A DNA stretch of 64,000 nucleotides from Cystobasidiopsis lactophilus (taxonomy: Eukaryota; Basidiomycota; Agaricostilbomycetes; Agaricostilbales; Chionosphaeraceae): assembly GCA_001599975.1 (NCBI GenBank), contig BCIO01000002.1, forward strand, positions 4,252,878 to 4,316,877, in the 5' to 3' direction. Positions 33,003 through 43,458 of the stretch are shown in pieces. How positions within the stretch are numbered: position 1 is the stretch's first letter; each line of letters begins with the position of its first letter. Position numbers and translations under genes: made by a program. Below the pieces are notes generated by a model. The model was not told the DNA's origin, made no database searches, and saw nothing but the letters and a program-made list of their open reading frames with translations.

Positions 33003-33329
33003 TTCGGAAGGGAGAAGAAGGGCCTTGGTGAGAAGCTTGCGAGGCGAGGCGGAAACTATTCTGGGCGGAAAGGTCTATTGGAAGCCGCTGATTCGAGCTG
33101 GCTGCCGGCTCTACGTGCTGTCTGGCAAGGCTCTGAAGGAGAAGAGGGAGGGCAGGCGAGAAGATGGACGATCAAGAACGACTTCGCAGCGCCTCATTTT
33201 TGGCGCAGCCTCGGCGCCAATGTCGCAAAAGTGGTACATATTGATGGAATGCAAACGGCCTCCAAACAGCCTCCCAGCTATCTCGAATCAATTACAATCA
33301 AGGCTTCCAGGCCTCGCAGCCCGAATGCT
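33003..33329. other. Intergenic
   Basis: About 330 bp between the PLAC8 start and the PAF1 stop (both genes run leftward). No supported gene. Confidence 0.4.
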
Positions 33330-34987
33330 CTATGACAGGGGAGCGGGAAGGGGTTCGCCACCTGTTGTTGTTGTTGCGGCGGCGGCGCCGTTCAAGTTCC
33401 GAGGTTGGGCGAGCGGCTGGGGCACCGGTGGCCAGGCATCGATGGCCTGCAAGCTAGCCACTCGGCTCTCGTACTCCCCAAACACTTCGGGCGACAGGCC
33501 AAACTTGATCTCGACCCGATGCCACGCATCGATGCCTTGCTGCTTGGCCACAGGGCCGTAGTCCATCTGGTCCTCGCCTTTCTGTCATCGTATTGCGTAC
33601 AAATCAGAAGGGGAGCACTGATGGAGGGGAGCAAAGCATCGCACCTGTAGCCGGCGGACTTTGAAGAGCTGGTGGGTGTGGACGGGCACGTAGTAGGCGC
33701 CAGCCGGTCTCGGCGGCACCAGCCCGTCTTCGAAGTCGCCCTCCTTGGCGGTGCCGAGGTCGATGGTGAGCACGTATTCGTTGCTGAGGTTGCGCGAGCT
33801 GGCCGACTCGTAGTGTCTCCCAAACTTGAGCGAGCCCTCCTGCAAAGGCCCCCAACGACGTAAGACCAACGCAATAGTTTAAATATAAGAAAACGCACCA
33901 AGGTGGTAGACTGAGTGGCCGTGCCCATGGGAATCTCATCGACCTTTTCCTTCTCCCACTTTTTGCGCTTGAACTCCTGCGCGGCCTCCGGCGAGTCCCA
34001 GCTGTAATACGCTATCCTCATCTCGTCGTCGATGAAGACTGGTCTTAAGAAGGAGGTCTCGGCAACGACGTTGGTGGACTGGCGCAGCGGCTTGGGCTTG
34101 ACGTCCTCGCCTTGGGAGTTGGAAGGGGCGGCGGGCTTGTTGGATTCTGGTGGGTCAGGGAAGCGGACGAGCGCATAGCCGTTGGCCCAGATGGAGTCGT
34201 CCGGCAAGACGTTGAACTCCTTGACGGCCTTGCGCGACTTGTCGGTCGGGTGCTTGACCGAGGATAGTGGTTGCTGCACGGCGTCAAAGGAGGCTTGGAT
34301 GGCCCGAATGCGGCTCTCGACGGTGTACTCCTCCTCGTCCAAGTCCATCGCTTCTGCTTTTGGTTCTCTGTTTGTCCATGCAGTCTAGCGATGAGCCAAA
34401 ATCCAAGGATCAAGAAGGGACAGAGGACGAACAGCATGGAATCCTCTTTTTTGACGGCAGCATGACTGGTGGACACGTTGGCGCCGCTGCGCTCTTTGGC
34501 CTTGATCAACCAGCCCACGTTGGCCTTTTGCCTGGGCGGGAGGGCCTGCGCTGGGGCCTGGCCGCCGGTGGAAGCGCCCAGCGCTGATGCGCCATTGGTG
34601 ACCGGCCCCAAATCCGAGCCCGGCGGCGGCCTGCACAGGTCCGCGTCGTCGTCGTCCAGCGGTTGTAAAGCAGCGTACTTGTCCGGCGCATACAGCGCGC
34701 GGTCGCCCTTCCAATAGGCCAAGTCCCGAAAAGGCTGGTCGGCGGCGAGCAGCGGCATGCCCATCTCGGCGTCGAGCAGCAGGGGCACCTCGCGGTCCTC
34801 GTCGAGCACTTTTAAAGTGTCAAAGTTGGCCAGGCGGTTGGCGTCGGTTTGGATGTCGAGCATCTTGGGCGGGAAGGGCGGAGGAGGGAGCGATTGCTGG
34901 AAGCGCACTCGCACCAGCAGCCTGGCGTGCCCTTGCCTTTCAGAGACCTGGCCGGGTCGTGCACAGTACAACACACTCACCCGACAT
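33330..34987 (-). CDS. PAF1: RNA polymerase II-associated factor 1 (Paf1 complex)
   Basis: Five coding exons (34987-34981, 34931-34467, 34365-33899, 33839-33645, 33581-33330), about 461 residues. Family marks are LLVRVRFQQSLPPPPFPPK at the start, LLDAEMGMPLLAADQPF, LPPRQKANVGWLIKAKERS, then the C-terminal beta-rich half with FNVLPDDSIWANGYALVRF, AETSFLRPVFIDDEMRIAYY and YYVPVHTHQLFKVRRLQ. Paf1 is a core subunit of the PAF complex that travels with RNA polymerase II, helps histone H2B ubiquitination and H3K4/K36 methylation, and supports 3' end formation. The first coding exon is just seven nt (ATGTCGG). The exon 2/3 border is set by phase and could shift slightly. The tail is Gln/Ala/Thr-rich and not conserved. 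Confidence 0.92.
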
Positions 34988-35264
34988 CCTTGCTGTAAAT
35001 CACAAAGGTAAGGCGCTAATCAAAGGGCGAGGATTCAAAGAGCAATGCAACTCACGAAGGCCGTTTGGACATTGTTGCTCAAGAATCAATAGCTAGAGCC
35101 TGGCTGGGGCCTGCTGTGGTGCAATCGAAGTCTCTTGATCTCTACAAACAGATTCAAGGCAAGATGGCAAGGGTCGATGCGGTCCAGAGAATTTCCTTGC
35201 GGAGCTTGAGCGCGGAACGGTTTTCAACAGGCCCAATGATGGTGGTACATGATTCAAGGGAAGC
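34988..35264. other. Intergenic
   Basis: About 275 bp between the PAF1 start and the MSH3 stop. No supported gene. Confidence 0.4.
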
Positions 35265-38200
35265 CTAGAGGGAAGCCAGCAAGTCTTTAGCGCTCTGAGC
35301 CTCCTCTTGAGCGTGCCCATCAGTCTCGAAAGCCAAGCTGTTGAAGAGTTGTTGAACGGCAGCGGTGGCGACTGGCAGCAAGCCCATGGTGGCGCCCACA
35401 GAGGCCGACTTGGCCTTGGCAGCGTCGAGCACGGTCTGAGGTAGGCCAGCCATGCGAGCTACGTTCAACCTGTGGGCAATAAGATATCAAAGCGCTATCC
35501 TAGAGATGGCAAACAGAAGAGCACCACCCACCCATGGCTCTGAGCTGCGAAGCCAGGAGCGAGCTTGTACAGAAATGTGACGTCCAGAGCATCCTTGTCC
35601 TCCAAGAAGGTCATATGCCAAGCCGACAGTGAATCGTGGTGGACGGAGCGCAAGACGGACGTGTAATGGGTGATGAAGATCAAGAACGGCTGGACTTGAG
35701 CGACCAGGTGCTGCAGGCACGCCAAAGCGATCGCTTGCCCGTCGTTGGTCGAGGTGCCCCGGCCCAGCTCGTCCATGATCACCAGCGACTGCGGCGTGGC
35801 CGTGCGCATGATCTCGCTCGTTTCCGACAACTCGACCTGTGTCACGAATTCCGTTTATGAGATTTGTGAGAAAAATAAGGACAACGCCAAGCTTGAGCTC
35901 ACCATGAAAGTGCTGTGGCCTTTGCAGATGTCATCGCCGGCACCAATCTGTTTTACTGGGAATTAGATTGTTCAACTTTCTTCGTACGACAATGCTGACT
36001 CTAGTGTAAACTCCCTGTCGACATTGCCTCAGCATTGAGTCTTTAGTAAACGTAAAAGGCGCACATCGAAGAGTCCGATGCGGCAAGATGAGGCGGGCAC
36101 ATCTGAGTCTTCGTTGTGAGCGTGAAGTCTACGGCGCAATCAGGGGGCCTTACAGCTGCCAATTTGAGACATGATGACCAACAAAGCAGTCATTCTGCCG
36201 GCCGGAAAAAGCGACGTCAATATACTGCTTTGAGGAGCTGAAGTAGGAATTGGCTGCCCACCTGCTGTAAGACGATTTGCCTGAGTGCAAAGCGATCAAA
36301 CGCGGGCCTCAAGTGGGTCTGAAATCTATCTCACTCACCTCCCTTAAGCGTTCGCAAACGCGAAGATCAGATAAGCTCAATTGAGAGGTACTTGCCAACA
36401 CCCACCATATTTGCTCCAGTCAGGCTGACCCAAACCTCAACTGGATAAACGGAGCAAAACGAGGGCTGGAACTCACATCATGGCTTTTTGCTTCTCGTCG
36501 AAAGACACGTCGTTGGCCACATAAGGATTGGGCGAGTAAGCTTCAATGAGCGGATGACGAGCGCCCCTGGCCTCCAAGCCGCATTCGCTCATCAGCTCGG
36601 GCTTGCAGTCTGTACAGCACCTTCATCAGATACAGTCCTTCAAGTTTATAGAGATAGAGAAGCGCACAGTTGGGTCGAGCAGCCACGTCCGCCAGCCCCA
36701 AGAAACAATCCAACTCGGCAAGCTGGCCGATCAAGTGACGGATCTCGGCTCCGGAAGACGCAAAGTCCCCCAAAAGCTCGGCATAGCGTTGTTTGCAGAC
36801 TGTGTGACTGCTTAGTAAGGGAAAAGAGACCATTGGCTGAACCCTCACCCAGCTCGAGCTCCTCGTCGTACTGCGCTTTGCGATCCAGCAGCGCTTGGGC
36901 TTCCGGAGTCCGGTAGCGCTTAGTATCAGATCAAGGAGTCAATTTGGAGCTAAGTTATAAAGTAGGAAGATCGCTTACGATGGTGGTCTTGGTGCTGTTG
37001 ATCTTTAGCCAAGCAGAAGGCACCTTTCGAGCTTCCGCGCTGCCGGTCTCAACCTCGGTCAAAAAGTCCTCGCCGGCCACGCTCTTGAACTCTGTGGTTT
37101 TGCTTTTGAGGGTCTGGCGGATCGACTGGAGCTCCTTCTGGGTGTCGCCCCTCAAAGTGAGAATGCGATCTCGAGCCAGATCCACGCGCTTGCTGGTGCC
37201 TTGAACGAACAGTCCCGACAGATTGTTTTCCTTCGCCGAAGCTTCGTCCAAGATGCCGAGGTACTTTTCTGCAAAAGGCCCGCTGAACTCGAGAGCTTTG
37301 AGGCAGTCGCGCAACTTGGTGGAGGTGAAAGCTTCGTGCGTGGCCGGCCGCTTTTCATAAAGACTCTTGAAGGCAGCCAGCGTACGAAATACCTCAGAGG
37401 GCTTGCTTCGGGTGGATAGAATGCGCGAAAAGCCCTGGAGGCACCTCTTGTGATGAGCTGGCGTCAATGACTGAGTTTTAATTTGAACGTACACGTTCCA
37501 GGTCAGGCAGCCCTGTCAGAATCCTGACCAGATCGCCCTTAGAAGGACTTTTCAGGAGCTCCTCCACTGTATCTAGCCGGCTCTGCAGCGCCTCTTGGTC
37601 CATCAAGGGTCGCGACACCCATCTCCTCAGTCGGCGCCTCCCAAAAGAAGTCCTGCATTGATCCAACAACCAATACAGACTGCCAGTAGTAGATCCAGTG
37701 CTGACACTTTCGAAGATGTCCAAGTTGCGGATCGAGTTGGAGCTGAGGGTGAACGAAGCTTGCTCAGAGAAGCGACGGAACCGGGCGTGAGCAAAGAGGC
37801 CCATCAGATGGTGAGAGGCAAGAAAGTCAGTCATGCCGGCTAGCGAGGGCATGACAGAGCGAGGCAGGCTGGAGATGCTGTCCTGCAGATCGGGAGTCTC
37901 GTCGGCGGGAATGTCTAGAGCGCAGAGCTTCGAAAAGGCTCGATCTGCTTTCAAAGCTTCAAAGGATTCGGTGTGGGTAGATCCGAGCATGTCCGATCTG
38001 GAAGCAAGGAAGCGCTCGACCATGCTCTTGCTGCCGGACGAGACGTTGGCCGCCATGTAAACTTCCGCAGGCGAGAGGTGGAGCAAACGACACTCCAACT
38101 CGTTGCGTAAGAACCCATCTTCGAAATGGTCCCAGACCAGATCGCCCGTCTTGGGCTGGAAGCTCACTAGCGAAAAGTCCGACATGTCGTCCACACCCTT

Positions 38201-39042
38201 GGTCTGCCGCGGCGTCTCCGTCAAAAACAGGACAGCGTTCCCGTAGGCGTTGTCGATGAAAGAGTCTTCAGTGTCCAGTTCGTCCACGAAGGTCTAAGGC
38301 TCTGAAGAGTCAGACGAGTAACCACATTACAGTAAAACCGATCCGCACAGACAAAGTGTACAGCTCGGTGAGCTTTCGCTCGAAGAGCGTGTTTCGGGTA
38401 GCAGAGATCTTCTTGAGGGCCGCACTTTCCTGCTGTCTGATGATGCCGACCTTGTAGCCTGCCTGCAGCAACCGCTTGACATGGACGTAAAGTCTGGGCT
38501 CTGGAACCATGGCGGTGTACATCGATTTGGACATGAAGTGGGCGATGCTGAGAACTCTAGAAGCGTCCACAGCGTCTTGGCCGTAGAACATGAACTTGTA
38601 GCCGACTTGCACCTGCGTTCGCGAGCTGTCAGATCAGAGGCGATGGCAGCGTTTGGAGGCGCATAAAAGGACGAACCATGAGCATCACTCCCGGGGACTG
38701 CGAGCGGAAATCAAGATACTGCTTCTCCAGAGGCGTGTAGCTGGCAGCGGGGGCAGGCTTGACGTCCTCCTCATCTTTGGCCGCCCTTCGCTCATTTTTG
38801 GCCAGAAACTTCTTGACGAAGGCGTTGCGCTTGGCCTTGTCGACAGAAGCAGAGGTCAAGCTGCCAGCTCTGTACTGCTCTAGGGAATGGGCGCTCGATT
38901 TAAAGCGCTTGGCCTTGGGCAGCCCGACTTCTTCGTCCGAATCCGAAAGCAGCACTGGCGAGGCGGCGGAGCCCTGCTGCGGCTTCGACTTGGCCTTCGT
39001 GGGCTCCTTGCGCTTCAGAAAGCTAGAAATTGACGACTGCAT
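35265..39042 (-). CDS. MSH3: DNA mismatch repair protein MSH3
   Basis: The gene has at least 15 exons and I could follow the frame from the ATG at 39042 (MQSSISSFLKRKEPTK, a PCNA-binding QxxISSFL box) to the stop at 35265. Domain I: YTPLEKQYLDFRSQ, VGYKFMFYGQDA and ARRL-like VHVKRLLQAGYKVG, typical of MSH3 rather than MSH6. Lever and clamp domains follow. The ATPase domain shows GANMGGKSSYS (Walker A), SYVPASSCRIGLFDGVYTR, IGAGDDICKGHSTFMVELSE, Walker B LVIMDELGRGTS and the FITHY switch. MSH3 pairs with MSH2 as MutS-beta and repairs insertion-deletion loops. Exons around the Walker A are 19, 4, 19 and 41 nt (36406-36424, 36339-36342, 36262-36280, 36154-36194). The usual Pro of GPNM is Ala here. 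Intact by phase; the border near 37490 is a 46-nt intron with an AAG acceptor. Confidence 0.92.
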
Positions 39043-39389
39043 TAATGTGGTTCAGCACATTGTCGGTGGGCCGAGGATGAGAGAGCGAGCGGGCTCCGTC
39101 CAACGCGAGCGCGGAGAGGCAGGTTTGCCACTTGCGGGCTCCGTTCAACAAAGCGCAGGTTGATCCAAATGGAGAAAGAAGCTCAATTGTGTGGGTGAAT
39201 TGCAACTTGTACAAGATGTTCGAGAGGTTGCAAGAGACCACCACAAGAGACCGCCACCTTGGGACATGGCCTTGACCTTGACCTTGACCTCCTTGGCTCC
39301 TCCTCCTGCTCGTATTCCGGCTGAATGAGACTGCATGAGAGCCAAGTGAGAAGACATTTCATTGCGAAGGAGCAAGGAACGTACTTGAA
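39043..39389. other. Intergenic
   Basis: About 350 bp between the MSH3 start and the stop of the next minus-strand gene. A spliced extra C-terminal exon of that gene (reading EYEQEEEPRRSRSRSR) could lie here, but no clean donor joins it. Confidence 0.35.
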
Positions 39390-40482
39390 CTAGCCTCGAG
39401 CACTACGCTCAGCGCGGTCACCAGCGCCCCACGACACCAGATCGTTGTAGATGTCGTACAAGCCAGTGCCTGTGTTGAACTCAGAGTAGGCGGTGCTGGC
39501 GGTCGCGTGGCTCTGGGTGCTGGCTTCTGGGGCGGGGGCGGAGGCGGAGGCGGACTCTTCTTCCACCAGGGGCGATTCCTGCTGCTGCTGCTGGATGAGG
39601 GTGGCTTTGGAAGGTGACATGTTGCCCGTCTCATCCTCGACGCCCTCTTCCTCCTCTCCGTCGATGGCCTCGAGGAGTTCCTTCTCGTCCTTGAGCTTGT
39701 CCTCGTCTTGCTCCGCAGCTCCTCCTGCTCCGTCGCCGGGCGAGTCCTTCACTGGAGGCGCAGCGCGTCCTTTTCGAGGAGAAGATAAGTCAGAGCCAGC
39801 TCGAGATGAGGGGGCGCGCTTCTTCTTCTTCGTCTTGGTGGGAGAGCTGGTGGGAGCAAGAGGGGCAGCTGTGGCTGGAGCGGCGGTTGAGGCTGTGGCA
39901 GCGGGAGCAGGATTGATTATGACAGGGAAGGAAGTCCAAAACTGGTGCGCCGCCACTTCTGCTAAGTTGTTATCTCGTACGTCCTTTTGAAGGGTCCACC
40001 CTTCTTCCTATTCTCGCAAAGCTTGAGCCTCCCGAACAATACATGTGATCAAAGGGAAAGAACAACACACAGATCCTTTCTTGTAGCCCGACAGCAAGGT
40101 TCGGTGTCGTTTCGGGTCCTTCAGCGCCGCGAGAGCAGCTTCTCGGTGCTGCGTCTGCTTGTCGGTCGCTGGCGTCAAGCTGGCGTCGTTCTTGAGGGAG
40201 GCCATGTGAGAGGCGCAAAGGAGCTCCTTGGAGGCCCCAGGGCCGAAGCAAGCCCAGAAAGAGCTGGCGAACTTGGCGCCTCGTCCGGCCGTCCTGGCAA
40301 GCTCCTTTCAGCGCCTGCGTTCTCAGGACCGTGAAAGTTAAGCGAGGAGCTCACCCTTTGTCGATGATCAAGCTGGGGCCTGACCCAATGGCAGAGGCCA
40401 AGAACCGGGCGAGTTGCTCGCCGTCGAGGACCGTGGCCTCCTCCGCCTCGGTGAAGCCCTGCGCGCCGTTTGGAGTTGCCAT
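39390..40482 (-). CDS. Hypothetical protein, acidic/low-complexity C-terminus
   Basis: Exon 1 runs from ATG 40482 (MATPNGAQGFTEAEEATVL, SGPSLIIDK). A 61-nt intron then joins it to an exon reading GTAGRGAKFASSFWACFGPG, ASKELLCASHMASLKND and REAALAALKDPKRHRTLLSG, which looks folded. The last exon holds AAHQFWTSFPVII and a long Lys- and Glu-rich, Gln5-containing tail ending FNTGTGLYDIYNDLVSWGAG. The intron between the second and last exon is placed by phase and its donor is unclear. The folded middle followed by charged tail looks like a nuclear or membrane-bound adaptor, but I recognise no family. Confidence 0.6.
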
Positions 40483-40954
40483 TTTGCTGACTATGCCAAG
40501 CCCACGAGCTTCAGAACAGGGTCATCGATTCAGCATATATCTCAAACCCTCACTGAAGAAGTGTCCGAGACAGTAAACTCGCGGCAGGCCGTCGTTCGCG
40601 GAAGAGCGAGAGAAACCGTTGCCGCCTTGCCAACCCAGAAGTGGCAAAATCCACTCAAAGTTGCTGGAGAAGCACTCCTCAAACATCGATTCAAAGGCCA
40701 GAGGAATCACATTAGCGACAGCTGACCGGGAAACGCTCTTGGTCGGGGCGACCCCGGGGAGTTAGTACCACTGTCAGCGGCCTGTTCTTGCTTCACAGCG
40801 TTTAGCCTGGTGAATACCTGTGTTAGAGCGCTAGGACTCTTTCTTGAGTGCGATATTGCAGAATCCATGGAGCGGAATGCCACTCCTTTCGATAGGACGA
40901 AACATTTTGCTCTTTGCTCTGGTGTCGTGTGCAACTCGCTAATATCTTTAACAT

Positions 40955-41373
40955 TCACTTGGCCTTCTTTTTTTGTTGACCCTCCAATACTTCACATGAT
41001 GTGGTGTCCTTCGACGCCAAAGCTAACGTATCTTGCGTAGCCTTCGATGTATGAGCGAGAGGCGAAAGAGATAAAGTGAAGGTGGCGAACATACAATGGC
41101 CGGCCTCCCGAACATTTCTTGGACGAGTACAACATTTTGCTAGACATCGAACTTTTCGCAGGCCACCATTAGCCATTGCCAGCATCTGGAAAGAGGAGCA
41201 AACTCACCATTAATGCCAGGCGATCCATGAACTTCACGGCTTTTGCTACAGGGCTGGTCCACAAGGACTTTGATGCACTCATAGTCTGTAGAAGGCAATG
41301 TCCAGTCGCTGGACTGAATGGTGCGTGTCGTTGAGGAGACAGCTCCAGAGTGACGCAGACCGGTCGGACGCAA
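40955..41373 (-). CDS. Weak spliced-gene candidate
   Basis: An exon on the minus strand reading YECIKVLVDQPCSKSREVHG ends at a good donor (G|GTGAGT near 41209). A 66-nt intron with a CTAA-like branch leads in phase to an exon reading AKCCTRPRNVREAGH. The 5' end and 3' end are not found. No family recognised. Confidence 0.2.
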
Positions 41374-42495
41374 ACGACACCAACGGAGCTTGTGCTATGG
41401 CTCGGCAGTCTTCAATCAAACGCAAATGCTCTAGAAAGGCGAGGCCTGATGATTTTAGCAGGCATCAAGCAATTCGACGGGATCGCATGAAATCGGGACA
41501 GCGAGTAAATCAACCGCCGCTCAATTCAAGCTTCGCCACCGGTCGATTACAAACGCAAGCATAACAAAGAATGTCCAGGCCACGGTCGAACACGCAAACA
41601 GAAGCCGCAAGGACGTCGGATCAGGCGATCGGTCAAAAAGCGTGAATGAAGCCAATGTCAAAGATGGCGAGCAGGACGTCCGCCGCAGGCCGCGATGCTC
41701 GGATTGCGACTCCAAAGCGATAAGAACAGCACAGGAAACAATGAGGGCTAATTGCCTGATCAGTGGCTGAGCGCGATTGGTGCCAGAGCGCGGCAACTCC
41801 AAAATTCTCGGCTGGCGAGGGCCTTGTTGCAATTGTGGTCAACACAGCGTCATTGCAATTTACATTTAGATTGAGCCTCCCAAAGCCCCGGAATCCGCAG
41901 CCGGCATAATCTAGACAAAAGCCCCTCCTTGTTCGAGACACCGCCACCTCGCCACCTGCTTTTATGCATGCCGGACTAAGACGACGAATAAGAAGAGCAT
42001 ACGAACGGGACCAAAAGGCCAGGAACGGCTGTCATGCTGCCAGGCTGGTGCAAATGGCTGGCTGATTCCACGCAAAGCCGATTCCTGGATACTTCCGCTC
42101 TAGCTCGAAAGTACACCAACAAGCAGTCCGAGCTCGGAATCCGGTAGCGTATATAGCCTTTGTGGCGTGTCTGGTGGCGTTTAGGGCGAAGAGCGGCCTA
42201 GTAAGTCAAGAAGGGCTCCTGCTCGGCCGCTGAGACAGCTGGTGCGTCTTCTTCTTTCATGACCGCTCGCCGTACGCGCCGACCGTCTGCTCTTGGAACT
42301 GCATGCGCATCAATCTTTCAGGTTTGTCTGCGCATTGGACCGAGAGGCGCCAGTCGCAGAGCCTTCCGCTGAGTTCTCTTGACAACTTAGCCGTTTGCCA
42401 CTTGTCCACACAGTGCCATGGGATATGAACTTACAAGGAGAAGCTAGAGGTCAGTTCGTCTTGATGTGGCGCGCGAAGGTGAGATTCTCCTTTCA

Positions 42496-42539
42496 CACCC
42501 AGGTTGGCCAATGATGACACCCAGGTTGGCCAATGATGA
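42496..42539. repeat. Perfect 22-nt tandem duplication
   Basis: CACCCAGGTTGGCCAATGAT plus GA occurs twice, head to tail, at 42496-42517 and 42518-42539. GGCCAATGA contains a CCAAT box; two side-by-side copies could double a CCAAT-factor site, though the nearest start codons are about 0.9 kb away (43459) or on the other strand. Confidence 0.8.
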
Positions 42540-42765
42540 TGTCGCCCGGCGAGGTCGCGCTGCTGCGCTGCAACCTGAGGCGATGAGCATTGTAGCACTG
42601 AATATCACAGACAAGAGCGGGAAACGAGTGCTGAAAGTGACGAAACTCAACAGCGCGAAAGTCGGGCTTGGTGGCAAAAGAGCAAACCGTTGAGCTTCAA
42701 TCCAAAACCCAGAAGTCGCCAACCAAGTCCAAAATTGCTAAGAGCCATTCTTCTGTAGCATTATA

Positions 42766-43240
42766 TCATAAGTAAAAGCGAACGTCGACCGAACGGGAAA
42801 GTTGCTGGATGAGCTTGTGCAGGCTAGCCATCGCGGTTTCCCGTTCGGTTTCCAACTTCTCCGGAGACCCATGAATCCCGTTCATGCCTAAGAGATAGTT
42901 CTTAGGTACGGAACGCCCATGCGGTTGAAGTTCGAGCTGCCCGCATTGAAGCACAACGGACCCCCCTTGATTGAAACCCGAATGGCCAACTTCGGGGCAA
43001 GGCCGTTTGTGCTCTGATCCGAGGTTAGGCATTCAAAGGTTACGTGATCGTTAGGCTTCTTCTTTTTTTGCTTCTGCCATCGACTTGAAGCAGCAGCAGA
43101 AGCAGAACAGCAAAAAGGTCATTTTTAGACGGGAGCATTGGCAGCGAGCTGGGCACCGAATGATATCGCAAGCCATGTCGATCTCTCTCCAGGGCATCTT
43201 TAGACATCACTAGCATGAGATTCGCCGTGCAGCAATGCAT
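42766..43240 (-). CDS. Weak small-gene candidate
   Basis: A minus-strand open frame ends at 42766 and reads VGHSGFNQGGSVVLQCGQLE, then ELQPHGRSVPKNYLLGMNG and SPEKLETERETAMASLHKL, a plausible folded protein tail. An upstream frame starting at 43240 or 43204 (MSKDALERDRHGLRYHSV) could be its first exon, but the join is unproven. Family not recognised. Confidence 0.3.
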
Positions 43241-43295
43241 CCAAAGTCACGGACAAGGAGCAACCCTCTGAAGCAGGAGCAGGGCTGGCTTGCCC

Positions 43296-43316
43296 TTTTT
43301 TTTTTTTTTTTTTTTT
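43296..43316 (+). promoter_or_regulatory. T21 tract upstream of TMEM184 gene
   Basis: A run of 21 T residues lies about 140 bp before the ATG at 43459. Such poly(dA:dT) tracts exclude nucleosomes and are common in yeast and fungal promoters; that role here is inferred. Confidence 0.5.
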
Positions 43317-43458
43317 CGCGCAGATCTTCTGCCTCGCCGCCTTCGCTTGTAAGAGGCAGACGGCCGAACAAAAGCGCAGCTAGTTGCGAGAGAGGCTGCG
43401 CTCACACTCTTTGCACCCGAACAACACCCAAGGACGCCGACCCACAGAAGCGGCAAAG

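Larger units (their letters stand above)
40483..43458. other. Gene-poor region
   Basis: Almost 3 kb with only two weak minus-strand candidates (about 40955-41373 and 42766-43240), a 22-nt perfect tandem duplication at 42496-42539 and a T21 tract at 43296-43316 upstream of the TMEM184 gene. No coding region reaches firm status and no transposon ends were seen. Confidence 0.4.

Noticed and set aside
35940-36480. Broken ATPase region in MSH3
   Set aside because: The region looked non-coding at first, but a chain of very short exons restores the entire conserved block in frame.
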